Source: Macrotrachela quadricornifera
Taxonomy: Eukaryota > Rotifera > Eurotatoria > Philodinida > Philodinidae
Assembly (NCBI GenBank): GCA_022393335.1
Contig: JAJEKB010021741.1
Span: 168,846-232,845 of the forward strand
Length of the DNA: 64,000 bases
Direction of reading: 5' to 3'
Below the pieces are notes generated by a model. That model was given only the letters and a program-made list of their open reading frames with translations, was not told the DNA's origin and did not search any database. Position numbers and translations under genes: made by a program. Below, one piece after another: positions 1 to 8,986 of this stretch (position 1 is its first letter; every line of letters starts with the position of its first letter).

Positions 1-60
1 TTTTTTTTTATATGTAAGTTATTTTCTGTTTTAGATTGATTTAAACATTTAATTATCATA

Positions 61-1035
61 ATGTCTAATCAAAATTCTTCAACAACAGATTTAATTATAA
101 CATTAGGATTAGCAGCAAAATATTTATATCGATATGGTGGTTTAATTTTAGTTGTATTTGGTAGTATAGGTTGTATATCCAATATAATAGTATTTACACA
201 AAAACCTTTACGAAAAAATCCATGTGCAGTATATTTGATAGTTACAAATATATTTGATTTTCTATTTATTAATTCATTACTTTTATTTATAACATTAGAA
301 GCTGGTTTTAATATATTTGTTACAACAAAAAATATTATTCTTTGTCATTTATGTTATTATACATCATTATTTTCTAATGTTTTAAGTACATATTGTTTAA
401 TATTAGCTTCTTTTGATCGTGTTCTAGTCACTTCTTCAAGTGCGTCTATTAGACGACGAAGTAATCTTCGTCTTTCTTATATATGTATTATTATTGGAAC
501 AATATTTTGGTTATTATTTCATAGTCCTGCATTAATTTTTACAGATATTACAAAAGTTGATGAAAATAATTATATGTGTTTTTATCAAGTAGGTCCTTAT
601 CTTACATTTATAAGTTTTTATTCAATTGTAAAAGAAAGTTCATCTATTTTCTTATTAATTTTATTTGGATTATTGGCTGTGAATAATATTCGACGTTTAC
701 GTCGTGTTACACTTCCAACTGTATCATTACAAAGTGGAATAAGACGAGTAGAAGGTTCATATATAATTCATTCAAAGGATCGACAATTTGTTTCAATGGT
801 TCTTATAGATATTTTTATTTTTAGTATTTGTAGTTCAACAGCAGCAATTTTTTTAACTCATCAACAAATTACACAATATCAACAAAAATCTGTTGAACAA
901 ATACATATAGATATTTTTCTTAAACAAGTTTGTGTATTTTGTCTTCATATACCATTTTCAATTAGTTGTTATACAAATTTATTGGTATCAAAAGCATTTC
1001 GAAGTGCAATGAGAAATGTTTATTCACGAAATTAA
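61..1035 (+). CDS. Rhodopsin-like (class A) orphan GPCR
   Basis: A single-exon 324-residue protein with seven hydrophobic segments. TM1 is about 25-46, TM2 57-80, TM3 93-116, TM4 138-160, TM5 180-207, TM6 242-266 and TM7 287-310. Cys95 or Cys98 at the start of TM3 and Cys173 in the second extracellular loop (YMCFYQ) fit the class A disulfide. The DRY box appears as FDRV at residues 118-121. The NPxxY of TM7 is degenerate. The N-terminus carries NQNSS, a possible glycosylation site. The start is the first ATG after a T-rich leader. Expanded, intron-poor peptide-receptor-like GPCRs are common in bdelloids. The ligand cannot be inferred; I see no family-specific motif. An AATAAA-type signal lies about 100 bp after the stop. 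Confidence 0.85.
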   Translation: MSNQNSSTTDLIITLGLAAKYLYRYGGLILVVFGSIGCISNIIVFTQKPLRKNPCAVYLIVTNIFDFLFINSLLLFITLEAGFNIFVTTKNIILCHLCYYTSLFSNVLSTYCLILASFDRVLVTSSSASIRRRSNLRLSYICIIIGTIFWLLFHSPALIFTDITKVDENNYMCFYQVGPYLTFISFYSIVKESSSIFLLILFGLLAVNNIRRLRRVTLPTVSLQSGIRRVEGSYIIHSKDRQFVSMVLIDIFIFSICSSTAAIFLTHQQITQYQQKSVEQIHIDIFLKQVCVFCLHIPFSISCYTNLLVSKAFRSAMRNVYSRN

Positions 1036-1716
1036 ATTTTTCTATTAAAATATTCTATAAAAACAATTATGTAATTTGATTGTTGTAATATTAAGTATTT
1101 TATTTGTACTCAATTATATATTGTTAATAAAGTAAACTTGATTTATAATATTTCATTTGATTTATTCATCGAAAAGTTTATACTATTAAGCACTTTTAAT
1201 ATTTTTAAAAAGTAATAAAAAATTATTTATACTTCATAAAAATTTTTATTTATTAATATCTTTTGTGCTAGTAGCGAAGAAAGTAATTAATTGTTACTTT
1301 TTTTTTTAAAAAGATTTTCATAAGTGAAGCTTTATTTACATCAGTTAACTATAACTTGAGGTGTTCATAGAGCAGATTATGAAAATATTCGTATGTCTTA
1401 AATATCCCACACATAAATTCTTTTTTAGATATAAGAATTTGTGAGCTGTTTTGAAAATATGAAGAGAGAGAAAAGTGACACAGATGGTGCTATACTTCTG
1501 TAATGTACGTTAAATTCAATCAAAGTTATACAAAGTTAAATGTTTCTAATGCTCTTGTCACTTCATCATATAGATTTGTCGATTTTATACATTAGCATTT
1601 AAAAATTCGACATTTGTTCTAATGGAATACTGAAATCGAACATTTAGATATTTTTCGCGAATTTCTTCTGCTAGAAATGTTTCCACTGTTAAAACATTGG
1701 ATTTATTCGATTTGAC
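1036..1716. other. Intergenic, no gene seen
   Basis: AT-rich spacer after the GPCR. No ORF with recognisable protein content on either strand. Confidence 0.6.
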
Positions 1717-2148
1717 GCGTTTTAGCGATTCCCGAGAAATTCATTTTTCATCACTTATATCCACGATGAGTTACAAGGGGCATGATGGACATAATGGGTA
1801 TAGAAGATAGAGGCGATACACCTCCTATACCCTTTATAACCCCTATACTTCCTATAGCCCTTGCACCCTCAGCGATAGAGATGCCCACTAGGTGTCCCTT
1901 CGTATTTTCGTGACACTCTCATCGAGTGACACGCCCTCCGACTATGTTTCCATCCTATATCTCCTACTGCTTTCTTAGCATTTAATCGAGTTTCCGGGGA
2001 TATTCTCCAAACCCATCATATGCCATTATGCCTATTATGGAAATCATATTTCATTGCACTGTTCAATCTGTTCGATGAGCAAATTCAATTTCTGAAAATT
2101 CATTTGATATCCAAAATACAACCAATTTCTTGGAAATCGCTATAACGC
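1717..2148. repeat. Small inverted-repeat element
   Basis: The ends are imperfect inverted repeats of about 24 bp: GCGTTTTAGCGATT... at 1717-1740 against the reverse complement of 2125-2148 (GCGTTATAGCGATT...). The interior (1770-1990) is clearly GC-richer than its surroundings and contains a small hairpin (GGGTATAG... / ...CTATACCC near 1796-1831). No coding content was found. Probably a non-autonomous terminal-inverted-repeat element; its class is unknown. Confidence 0.45.
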
Positions 2149-2150
2149 AT

Positions 2151-2413
2151 CATACTACAGGGGCCAATTAATTTCCCCCCTGTCATTTTTCTGTATTTTT
2201 ATCACTATACACCACTTGTTATTTTTTAAACTATTTTTATTAAGAACAATGCTCGGAACATGGTGCATCTTGTAGTATATTGCATGTACTGCAATATGCA
2301 CCACGTTCCAAGCATTGTTCTTGATAAAAATAATTTAAAAAATAACAAGTGGTGTATAGTGATAAAAACACAGAAAGATGACAAGGGGGAAATCAGTTGG
2401 CCCCCATAGTATG
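2151..2413. mobile_element. MITE-like foldback element, about 263 bp
   Basis: A nearly perfect long palindrome. The left arm (from CATACTACAGGGGCC at 2151) and the reverse complement of the right arm (CATACTATGGGGGCC, ending 2413) remain aligned for about 120 bp, with a short loop near 2280. It lies immediately next to the preceding inverted-repeat element and about 130 bp upstream of the amidohydrolase start. There is no ORF, so it is non-autonomous. I could not settle a target-site duplication. Confidence 0.8.
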
Positions 2414-2546
2414 CGCTTGGTTTTTTTTTTTATCATCATATCAACACATTTTGTCTCCATCGTGCATTTCGTTTCTTTTACATTCTTTTTTCAATATTTA
2501 TCTTTAAAAAGCATTTTCGTCTACACTTGCTTATAACTAAAGAGTC

Positions 2547-3533
2547 ATGTCTCAGCAATGGATAGACGTGCATGCACATTTTACACCACCTTCTACTATT
2601 GAAGAGTATGAGGCTCGCTGGAAGTCTATGCGTGAAGGATTAATTCTGATACCAGAACCGTACAAATGGAGTTTAGAGAATACACTCGACTATATGAATC
2701 GTGCTGGTATACAGATGCAACTGCTTAGCAATATACCGAAGACTTTAGATAAACTTCGTGCTTCGAATGACTATGGTGCATCACTTGTGTCTCAATATCC
2801 ATCAAGATTTGGTCTTCTTGCTGCATTACCAACAGATGATCCTCAAGCAGCACTGGCCGAAATTGAACGAGCAGACAGTGAATTGCATGCTGATGGATAT
2901 GCAGTGACATGCCACTACAATGGAGTCTATCTTAGCGACCCAAGTCTTGAAACTGTTTGGGTTGAACTAGATCGTCGTCGTTCTGTGGTTTTTATTCATC
3001 CAGATGCGTATGCACCGCCATCACTTGGTCGTCCTTGTCCATTATTGGAAGTTACTTTCGAAACAACGCGAACTATCGTTGATATGTTGTATGCAGGTAT
3101 ATTTAGAAGATTTACTAATGTGAAGCTGATCGTTGCTCATTGCGGTGCAGCATTGCCTGCACTCTCTGGTAGACTCATTGCTCTTGGAACTGAAGTATGG
3201 GTACCAAATCCAAATCATCTCACAAAAGACGAAATGAAACAACAACTCAGTTCACTCTATTTAGATACTGCAGCTACTGGCAGAGCTTCGTCACTTGCTC
3301 CAGCATTAACAATGACGACGTGTGATCATATCGTTTACGGTTCCGATAGCGGTGTGCCTTGTTCCACAGAAGAAACGTTAGAAGCAAATCGAAAAGAACT
3401 ATTAGCTTTTAATGGACTGTCACAGGAGCAAATACAAAATATAGGCACAAATGCTCTCAACCTTTTTCCAGTGGCAGCTGCACGAATCGAAAAGGCCACT
3501 AACAAATCTACTTTTGTGAACGAAAATATGTAG
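2547..3533 (+). CDS. Amidohydrolase-2 family metal-dependent hydrolase/decarboxylase (ACMSD / 6-methylsalicylate decarboxylase-like)
   Basis: An intronless 328-residue TIM-barrel enzyme. Metal and catalytic motifs are complete: H9-A-H11 (DVHAHF), H151 (FIHPD), H198 (VAHCG) and D267 (YGSD). The ordering HxH...H...H...D and the length match the amidohydrolase-2 / ACMSD group, whose members decarboxylate or hydrolyse small aromatic acids. The N-terminal VHAHFTPP and the segment after H151 resemble the bacterial and fungal 6-methylsalicylate/gamma-resorcylate decarboxylase branch. Substrate is not determinable. No signal peptide, so probably cytosolic. Base composition is visibly less AT-rich than the flanks, and there are no introns, so horizontal acquisition is a reasonable inference. 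The ATG follows a short leader. Two overlapping AATAAA signals occur near 3644-3657. Confidence 0.88.
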   Translation: MSQQWIDVHAHFTPPSTIEEYEARWKSMREGLILIPEPYKWSLENTLDYMNRAGIQMQLLSNIPKTLDKLRASNDYGASLVSQYPSRFGLLAALPTDDPQAALAEIERADSELHADGYAVTCHYNGVYLSDPSLETVWVELDRRRSVVFIHPDAYAPPSLGRPCPLLEVTFETTRTIVDMLYAGIFRRFTNVKLIVAHCGAALPALSGRLIALGTEVWVPNPNHLTKDEMKQQLSSLYLDTAATGRASSLAPALTMTTCDHIVYGSDSGVPCSTEETLEANRKELLAFNGLSQEQIQNIGTNALNLFPVAAARIEKATNKSTFVNENM

Positions 3534-4159
3534 TGCATCATCTCATTGAATAGATAACAATATTTTTCATCTACTTGTTTTATTAGTTAAAGTCTAAAAT
3601 GTACTTATGACACGAAATAATTCAGCTATGTTTTGTAGATTTTAATAAATTAATAAAACATGAGTAGTATCTATGATTAGTTCACTTATTGAAAATCTTT
3701 TATATATGGTTAGATCATTGAAGTGTGTACCCATTATCAATGTAACTATATTTTAAACGATGATACAAAAGCTAACTCAACTCCATTCTATAAATTGACC
3801 TATTTAAATTAAGGAAGTGTTTATGTGCATATATGTGTACATAAACATTTCCACAATTATTATAAATTCTTATTCAAAATTGAATATTTTTGCAATTTTT
3901 CCGTCGGAAAAGAAAGATATTTTTAGATTTTAGTTTTTTTAATTTACTTAATTTAATTTCATGTTTTAAATTAATATGTTTATTTTTTACGTTTTCCAAT
4001 ATGATTTGAAAGTAAAATACGAAAATCAAAGTTAATATTTCATATCGAATAATGTAAAATAGAGTAATGTCTCTTTGAGCCCATTAAGAGTAAATCGAGT
4101 TTTTCTCTATTTTTTTTTTATTCATTGATCAAAATTCTACAAATAATATTCTTAGAGCG
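3534..4159. other. Intergenic, 3' UTR and spacer
   Basis: Contains polyadenylation-type signals of the upstream enzyme gene near 3644-3657. Otherwise AT-rich with no coding signal. Confidence 0.6.
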
Positions 4160-5106
4160 AATAAAGGGTGTTCACAAAGTTTTGACCCCTTCCTAATAAA
4201 TCACGAATACCTATATCAGAGTCATATGATGGTATTGATCAAATTATGTCATTTTGTAGAGAGAAAAGACCTGTCATCTAAAAAAAAGATAATTTGAGAT
4301 ACATAAATTTATTATAGAGTTATGGTCATTTTATTAGTTTCGAGTGATAATTTTTACTTTTGCGTTTTTTTGCAAAAACAGAAATATTCTTGTGACATCA
4401 GAGCTGGAATAGTTTTCTGAAATTTTTTTGTAGAATTGAAGAGTTCATCAAGTCTTACAAGAATATGAATATCAACAATTTTGTTGATCCTGTTTCTGAT
4501 ACAAAATTCGAAGACAGGTAGAAAAACTAGTAAAAATCTTTTGTATGGTGTATTAAAGAAAGTGTGCTTAATCCTCAATATCTATGGTCAATCGATTATT
4601 TAGTCTATTTCTGAAGCTGAAAAAGGATATATTCATTTACCGTACGTGACAGAGCATCTCAACTCATAAAATAATAGACGGAACAGTCGATCTATGAAAC
4701 TTATTGAATGTTATGTACACATAATAACACATGATTCACCAGATTTTTATTATTTTGTATTCAAAAGAGGATCGAAAGTTTTTGAAGAGCCATATTTTGG
4801 TAGAGCTTGTCGAACTCTATCTAGTCATATAAAAATCAATATCTCGATCAAGTTAAATCACTCAAATATAACGAGAATATTTCTGTTTTTGCAAAAAACG
4901 CAAAAGTAAAAATTGTCACCCGAAACTAATAAAATGATCATAACTCTATAATAAATTTATGTATTTCAAGTTGTCTTTTTTTTCAGATGATAGGTCTTTT
5001 CTCTCTCTACAAAAGGACATAATTTGATCAATACCATCATATGACTCTGATATAGGTATTCGTGATTTACTAGGGAGGGATCGAAACTTTCTAAACACCC
5101 TTTATT
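4160..5106. mobile_element. Non-autonomous element with about 230-bp terminal inverted repeats
   Basis: The left end AATAAAGGGTGTTCACAAAG (4160) matches the reverse complement of the right end, AATAAAGGGTGTTTAGAAAG (ending 5106). The arms stay aligned for roughly 230 bp (4160-4395 against 4875-5106) with scattered differences. The interior of about 480 bp has no recognisable transposase. The two short ORFs in it (4354-4578 minus, 4694-4909 plus) partly read the repeat arms and are not credible genes. The arms contain GTTATGGTCATTTTATTAGT, which recurs in other elements of this window. Confidence 0.82.
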
Positions 5107-5323
5107 AACGAAGTTCTGCGATTCAAGTTGTCGAATGAGACGAAAATGAAAGAAAAAAATTTGTTTTAATGTAAATCCAATTAAAATAAGCTATTCTCGA
5201 GTATTGAATATAGTTTTTGATTCTATTATACTTGCAATACAACTCATGATAAAATTGACAATTGAGAAATATTTTTTTCTGAATAGATATTCGATTTTGA
5301 TATAACTATAATTTCAATAAGTT

Positions 5324-5795
5324 TATTCTCTTTCTCTTAGAGAAGAGTCTCAGAAACATAAATTGTTTGCTTGATTGCTTGCTTGTATGTCCGCACAAGG
5401 ACAAAAAAACATTGTATTAATATTTTCTGTAAAATTTGACCGAAGGGTAATCGGGGTCGAGGAATCCAAATTTAATGTTAGTTTTTCAAATTTTTTTTAG
5501 ATCAATGTTTCAAACAAACGACAAATTTTTAACAAAAAGCATTTGTTTTTCATGAAGTTTGGTTAAAGGCAGTTGAGGTCGAGGAACTTGAATCTGGCTT
5601 TGGTTTTTTTAATTTTATAAATGAATAGCATGACGATCGTTTAGAAACACGATTTCTACGAGACAGAGCTGAGCGAGTCTTCAGACAAGCGTTACTTGTT
5701 AATACAATGTTTTTTTGACCTTGTGTGGACATACAAGCAAGCAATCTAGCAAACAATTTATGTTTCTAAGACTTTTCTCTACGAGAAAGAGAATA
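5324..5795. mobile_element. Foldback element, about 470 bp, about 100-bp inverted repeats
   Basis: The left arm from 5324 (TATTCTCTTTCTCTTAGAGA...) and the reverse complement of the right arm ending 5795 (TATTCTCTTTCTCGTAGAGA...) align for about 100 bp, including TTGCTTGCTTGTATGTCC. The interior holds two diverged direct copies of a 40-50 bp unit containing GGTCGAGGAA (near 5450 and 5575). The right edge abuts the degraded C-terminal coding sequence of the exonuclease-like relic, which then reads into the repeat. Confidence 0.8.
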
Positions 5796-7083
5796 GATCG
5801 GCATTTGATCAGTTGAGAGATTTTCTATATCTGCTTTGAGTTTCTTTATTGGTGATATTTCCATAGTTGATCTGTATAAATTTCTTTTTCTTGTTAATAC
5901 AGGTGATTTTTTGGATTGAACATTGCTACTGGTTAATTTTTTTTATGGCTTAAATAATTACTATTATTTTTCTTTTCATCTATATTACTAAATTGTTCAA
6001 TAAGTTCTTTAAACTATAATACAAAAAAAAATAAAAGATTATTTTAAACTTGGAAAAACTTTATTTACTTCTTGATTTGAATCAATCATATGGATTGCTG
6101 TATACATATATCTAAAATAGAACAAAAAAGTAAATGATAAGAAAAAAAAGACTAAAAGAAAAGAAAAAAATCAATTGTGAATAAAAGAAAGAAAGTCAAT
6201 TGTCGAGCACAGATGATACTACAAAGAAAAAATTAAGAAATAATTGATCATATTGTTAAAACAAATAAAAGGTAGAATTATACCTTGATGAAATCTTTTG
6301 CATTGAAGCACTTGTTCTGCATTCCAATCGAGTAGAATTATTGTGGTTAACTTTGTCAGTACTAAACAATAACTAACAATATTTGTTCAATCTTCTACAA
6401 CATTCAGATTAATTGATCCTTTTAATTGTCCGTGTATCATTTGTGTTTTTATATGGACGATGTGAACATATACAATTGAATGAATCATCATAATCATATG
6501 ATGGAATTAGGCAATTTTCATCATATGGAAACGTTTTATTATACCAATGTTTAAATGATTCTTGAAATTGAATAATATTTAAATTATTTAATGTAGCTGA
6601 TGGGAGGCATTTATAATGAACTAAGAACATTAAACTTAATTTGTTCATATTCCAAGTATAGAATTTAATTCACGGAATAAAAATCATTTTTAATAAGCTT
6701 TTAACTAGTAAACATAATTCTGTATTTAATGTGGATAAATGAGATGTTTCAAAACATAATACAATCGATTCAAGTGCATGAATATCTGCTAATTCAATTT
6801 GAGTAAAATAATCTCTTTTGTATTTGTATTGATCGTCACAATGAATTGTGCATACTATGTTTTGTTCCACTTGTGATAAAACTGGTAGGATATCATTAAT
6901 TTGTGTTAAAGGATGAATATAATAGATGCGTATTGGTTTAGTAGATTGAAATGAACGTAAACCAAACCAATTAGTAGATTGCCATCGATATGTCATTTGT
7001 TTCTTATATTTAGAATATTTCTTTATTTGATTATTTGTAGTTGGTTCCAATGAAGATAAATGAGTACGTTTGTTTGTTTGCAT
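5796..7083 (-). pseudogene. Relic B of a DEDD 3'-5' exonuclease-like (RNase D-like) gene
   Basis: Minus-strand reading from 7083 gives an N-terminal basic stretch and then an exonuclease-type domain. The segment TQIELADIHALES corresponds to the strand after the first metal motif. The usual D-x-E is replaced by CTIHCDDQ. Reading runs in frame through a TGA at 6670-6672 into FKHWYNKTFPYDENC and on to 6409. It then frame-shifts to a fragment ending YCLVLTKL (near 6340), the counterpart of the third motif Y-x3-D-C-L-A-V-T-K-L of relic A. Further coding-like exons follow (MYTAIHMIDSNQEV near 6090-6120; SPVLTRKRNLYRS near 5880), ending where the foldback element begins. A stop, frame changes and loss of acidic residues argue for a dead gene. 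Family assignment rests on similarity to relic A. Confidence 0.65.
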
Positions 7084-7289
7084 AACAAATTTTTTTTTCT
7101 ATATCTGAAATAAAAAAGAAAACAAATAGAATTATTTTGAATTAAAAACAAAAAGCAGTATAACTGTAGAAGATTATTAAAAAAATAACAAACTAAAATT
7201 TATATCCGAAAACAATAAAGACTAGCCGGTGACTGTCGATAAATGATCAAACTTAAAGAAAAAAAAAGAAAAGAAAATTTTCGAATCTA

Positions 7290-8029
7290 TATAGATAAAT
7301 TTATTATCTTACTATCAATATCTTCGCCCATAATATAAGCCAATTTTGTCACCGCAAGACAATCATTAATGGCATATTGAATTATGGCAGTAAGATGGGC
7401 ATTATACGCTTGTTTATTGGGACGATATAATCCACGGCCCCAAATCTGTAATGTTTATTTTTGTCCGAAAATTGTCCAAAAGTTGTAGCAATGGCAGATT
7501 GTAATACCCATAGATGTTTGCCCACTGGATTAATGCCATATGTGCCTTCATGCCATTCTTTAAACTTTTGTTGTAAATCAACCATATCTGGTCGATCCGT
7601 TGCATCAATTGTGAATATATTATATTGAATAAAGTCATAACCCTCATTCTTTGGATGACCCCAGCCATAAATAGTGTTTTGGGCTTGAAGAATAAATTTA
7701 AAACTTCTTTATATTAGGCCAAACCTTATTGAATTCTGTTTTTTTGGTAGATGACAAACTTCTACCAAAAGAACTGTTGATTGTGCTTCATTTATCAACT
7801 CTACTTGTATTAAAGCTGGCTTCCTTGTAAATTTATCCGCTTCAGTATCGAGTGAAAAACATCGAGTATTTTTTGCACGATAAATCACTTGATGCAATGC
7901 TTCAATATTAGTGGAAGCGTTGATAAAATATGTTTCATAATTGTTTAATGAAACAAATGCTGGGAGATTGTTACCCAATACATTATTTCGTCGTTCTCGA
8001 TTAATTTTGTTATTTTTGCTTGATGGCAC
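7290..8029 (-). pseudogene. Relic A of a DEDD 3'-5' exonuclease (RNase D-like) gene
   Basis: The minus strand carries motif I as CFSLDTEAD, followed by KPALIQVELI, and motif III as YAINDCLAVTKL, close to the stop of the recognisable region (about 7300). These fit a DEDDy-type exonuclease domain that trims RNA or DNA 3' ends. The reading frame is broken at least three times: at the A-run near 7737-7746 (CHLPKK), near 7705 (after WPNIKK), and near 7440, where one frame ends FSDKNKHYR and another resumes IWGRGLYRP. Two of these breaks lie at homopolymers, so assembly error is possible for them. The exon start at 8029 follows a TTTTTCTTAG acceptor, so an upstream exon is likely. A diverged, also broken, paralogue lies directly downstream. 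Confidence 0.7.
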
Positions 8030-8452
8030 TAAGAAAAATAAAATTTTATAAATTGCCTTGTAAAATTCAAATATAACTTACTGATAAATATTTTTTTTAT
8101 TTAATCTGATTAAAGATAATTAGAAAAAGTGATTGTGTTTGATTAGTACATCTAGAACTAAAATGAAGAGATATTATATTAATCATTTGAAATAAAAGAG
8201 AGTTCATTAAAGGATCAAATAGTTTTTATTGAACTGAAAAAAAAATTGTCCATGAAAATATGACACTAAAATTTAAAAAAAAAACAAAAATTAATTTTCC
8301 ATTTTTTTAGAAAGCCAAATTAATAATGAGCCATATTGTACAAGATCAGAATTATAGCTGCTATGAAAAATTAAAAGTGATGAAAAGAGTGGAAAATTTA
8401 ATATAGCTTACCATTGATTTTGTTTTTACTTGTAAATAAGCATTTGATTTAA

Positions 8453-8986
8453 TTATTCATCTTGTGAAGAATAAAAATCTTCAGAATCTTTGTTTAAAGA
8501 TTCTGATGAAGATTTATAATTTTTTGAAATTGTATCTTGTACGATTTTCTGTCTTTTTCGTTTACCTGTAGAGAAATTATCAATGTGATCATCTTCTTCA
8601 TATGTACGTTTAAATTCACGTATTTTATTTAATAATTGTGATCTTGCTTCTTCTTTTTCTTGTTTTACATCATTTAAAATTTATAGAAGTGGATTAAGTA
8701 AGTCATGGTCCACTATTCTATTATAATAACATGCAGGTATTGTAATGTGGAATTTGTTAAATAATTGTTTAATATGTTGATGCTTTTTTGTTTCATTTTT
8801 AATTAATTTAATCAATTGACTCATTAATCTTGTTTGAACTAAACGAGGATAATATTCTTCAGGTACAAATACACATTGTTCTTCAAATAGTTTTTCATAT
8901 TTTTCTCTGTTCTTGTGGTCGCGTTCCACATCAATAATTGTTGTTGAGGTTAACGATGATGATGGTGTAGATGTATTGGAAGCCAT
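8453..8986 (-). pseudogene. Uncharacterised helical protein with a premature stop
   Basis: The minus-strand ORF begins MASNTSTPSSS, an unstructured Ser/Thr-rich head. A charged helical region follows (YEKLFEEQCVFVPEEYYP, LIKLIKNETKKHQ). It meets TAA at 8681-8683 right after HDLLNPLL. Translation resumes in the same frame with ILNDVKQEKEEARSQLLNKI, then a basic stretch GKRKRQK and an acidic Ser-rich tail ending SSQDE at 8453. The total is 178 codons with one internal stop. Continuity of frame and composition across the stop suggests a recently disabled gene or a read-through codon. I recognise no named domain. KRKRQK could be a nuclear signal. It lies upstream of, and in the same orientation as, the two exonuclease relics. 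Confidence 0.6.

Noticed and set aside
2725..3541. Three minus-strand ORFs opposite the amidohydrolase
   Set aside because: They are antisense shadows of an intact enzyme gene with complete catalytic motifs; no domain content.
4354..4909. Two short ORFs inside the 4160-5106 element
   Set aside because: They read partly through the inverted-repeat arms (both end in the same KTQK tail) and show no transposase features.
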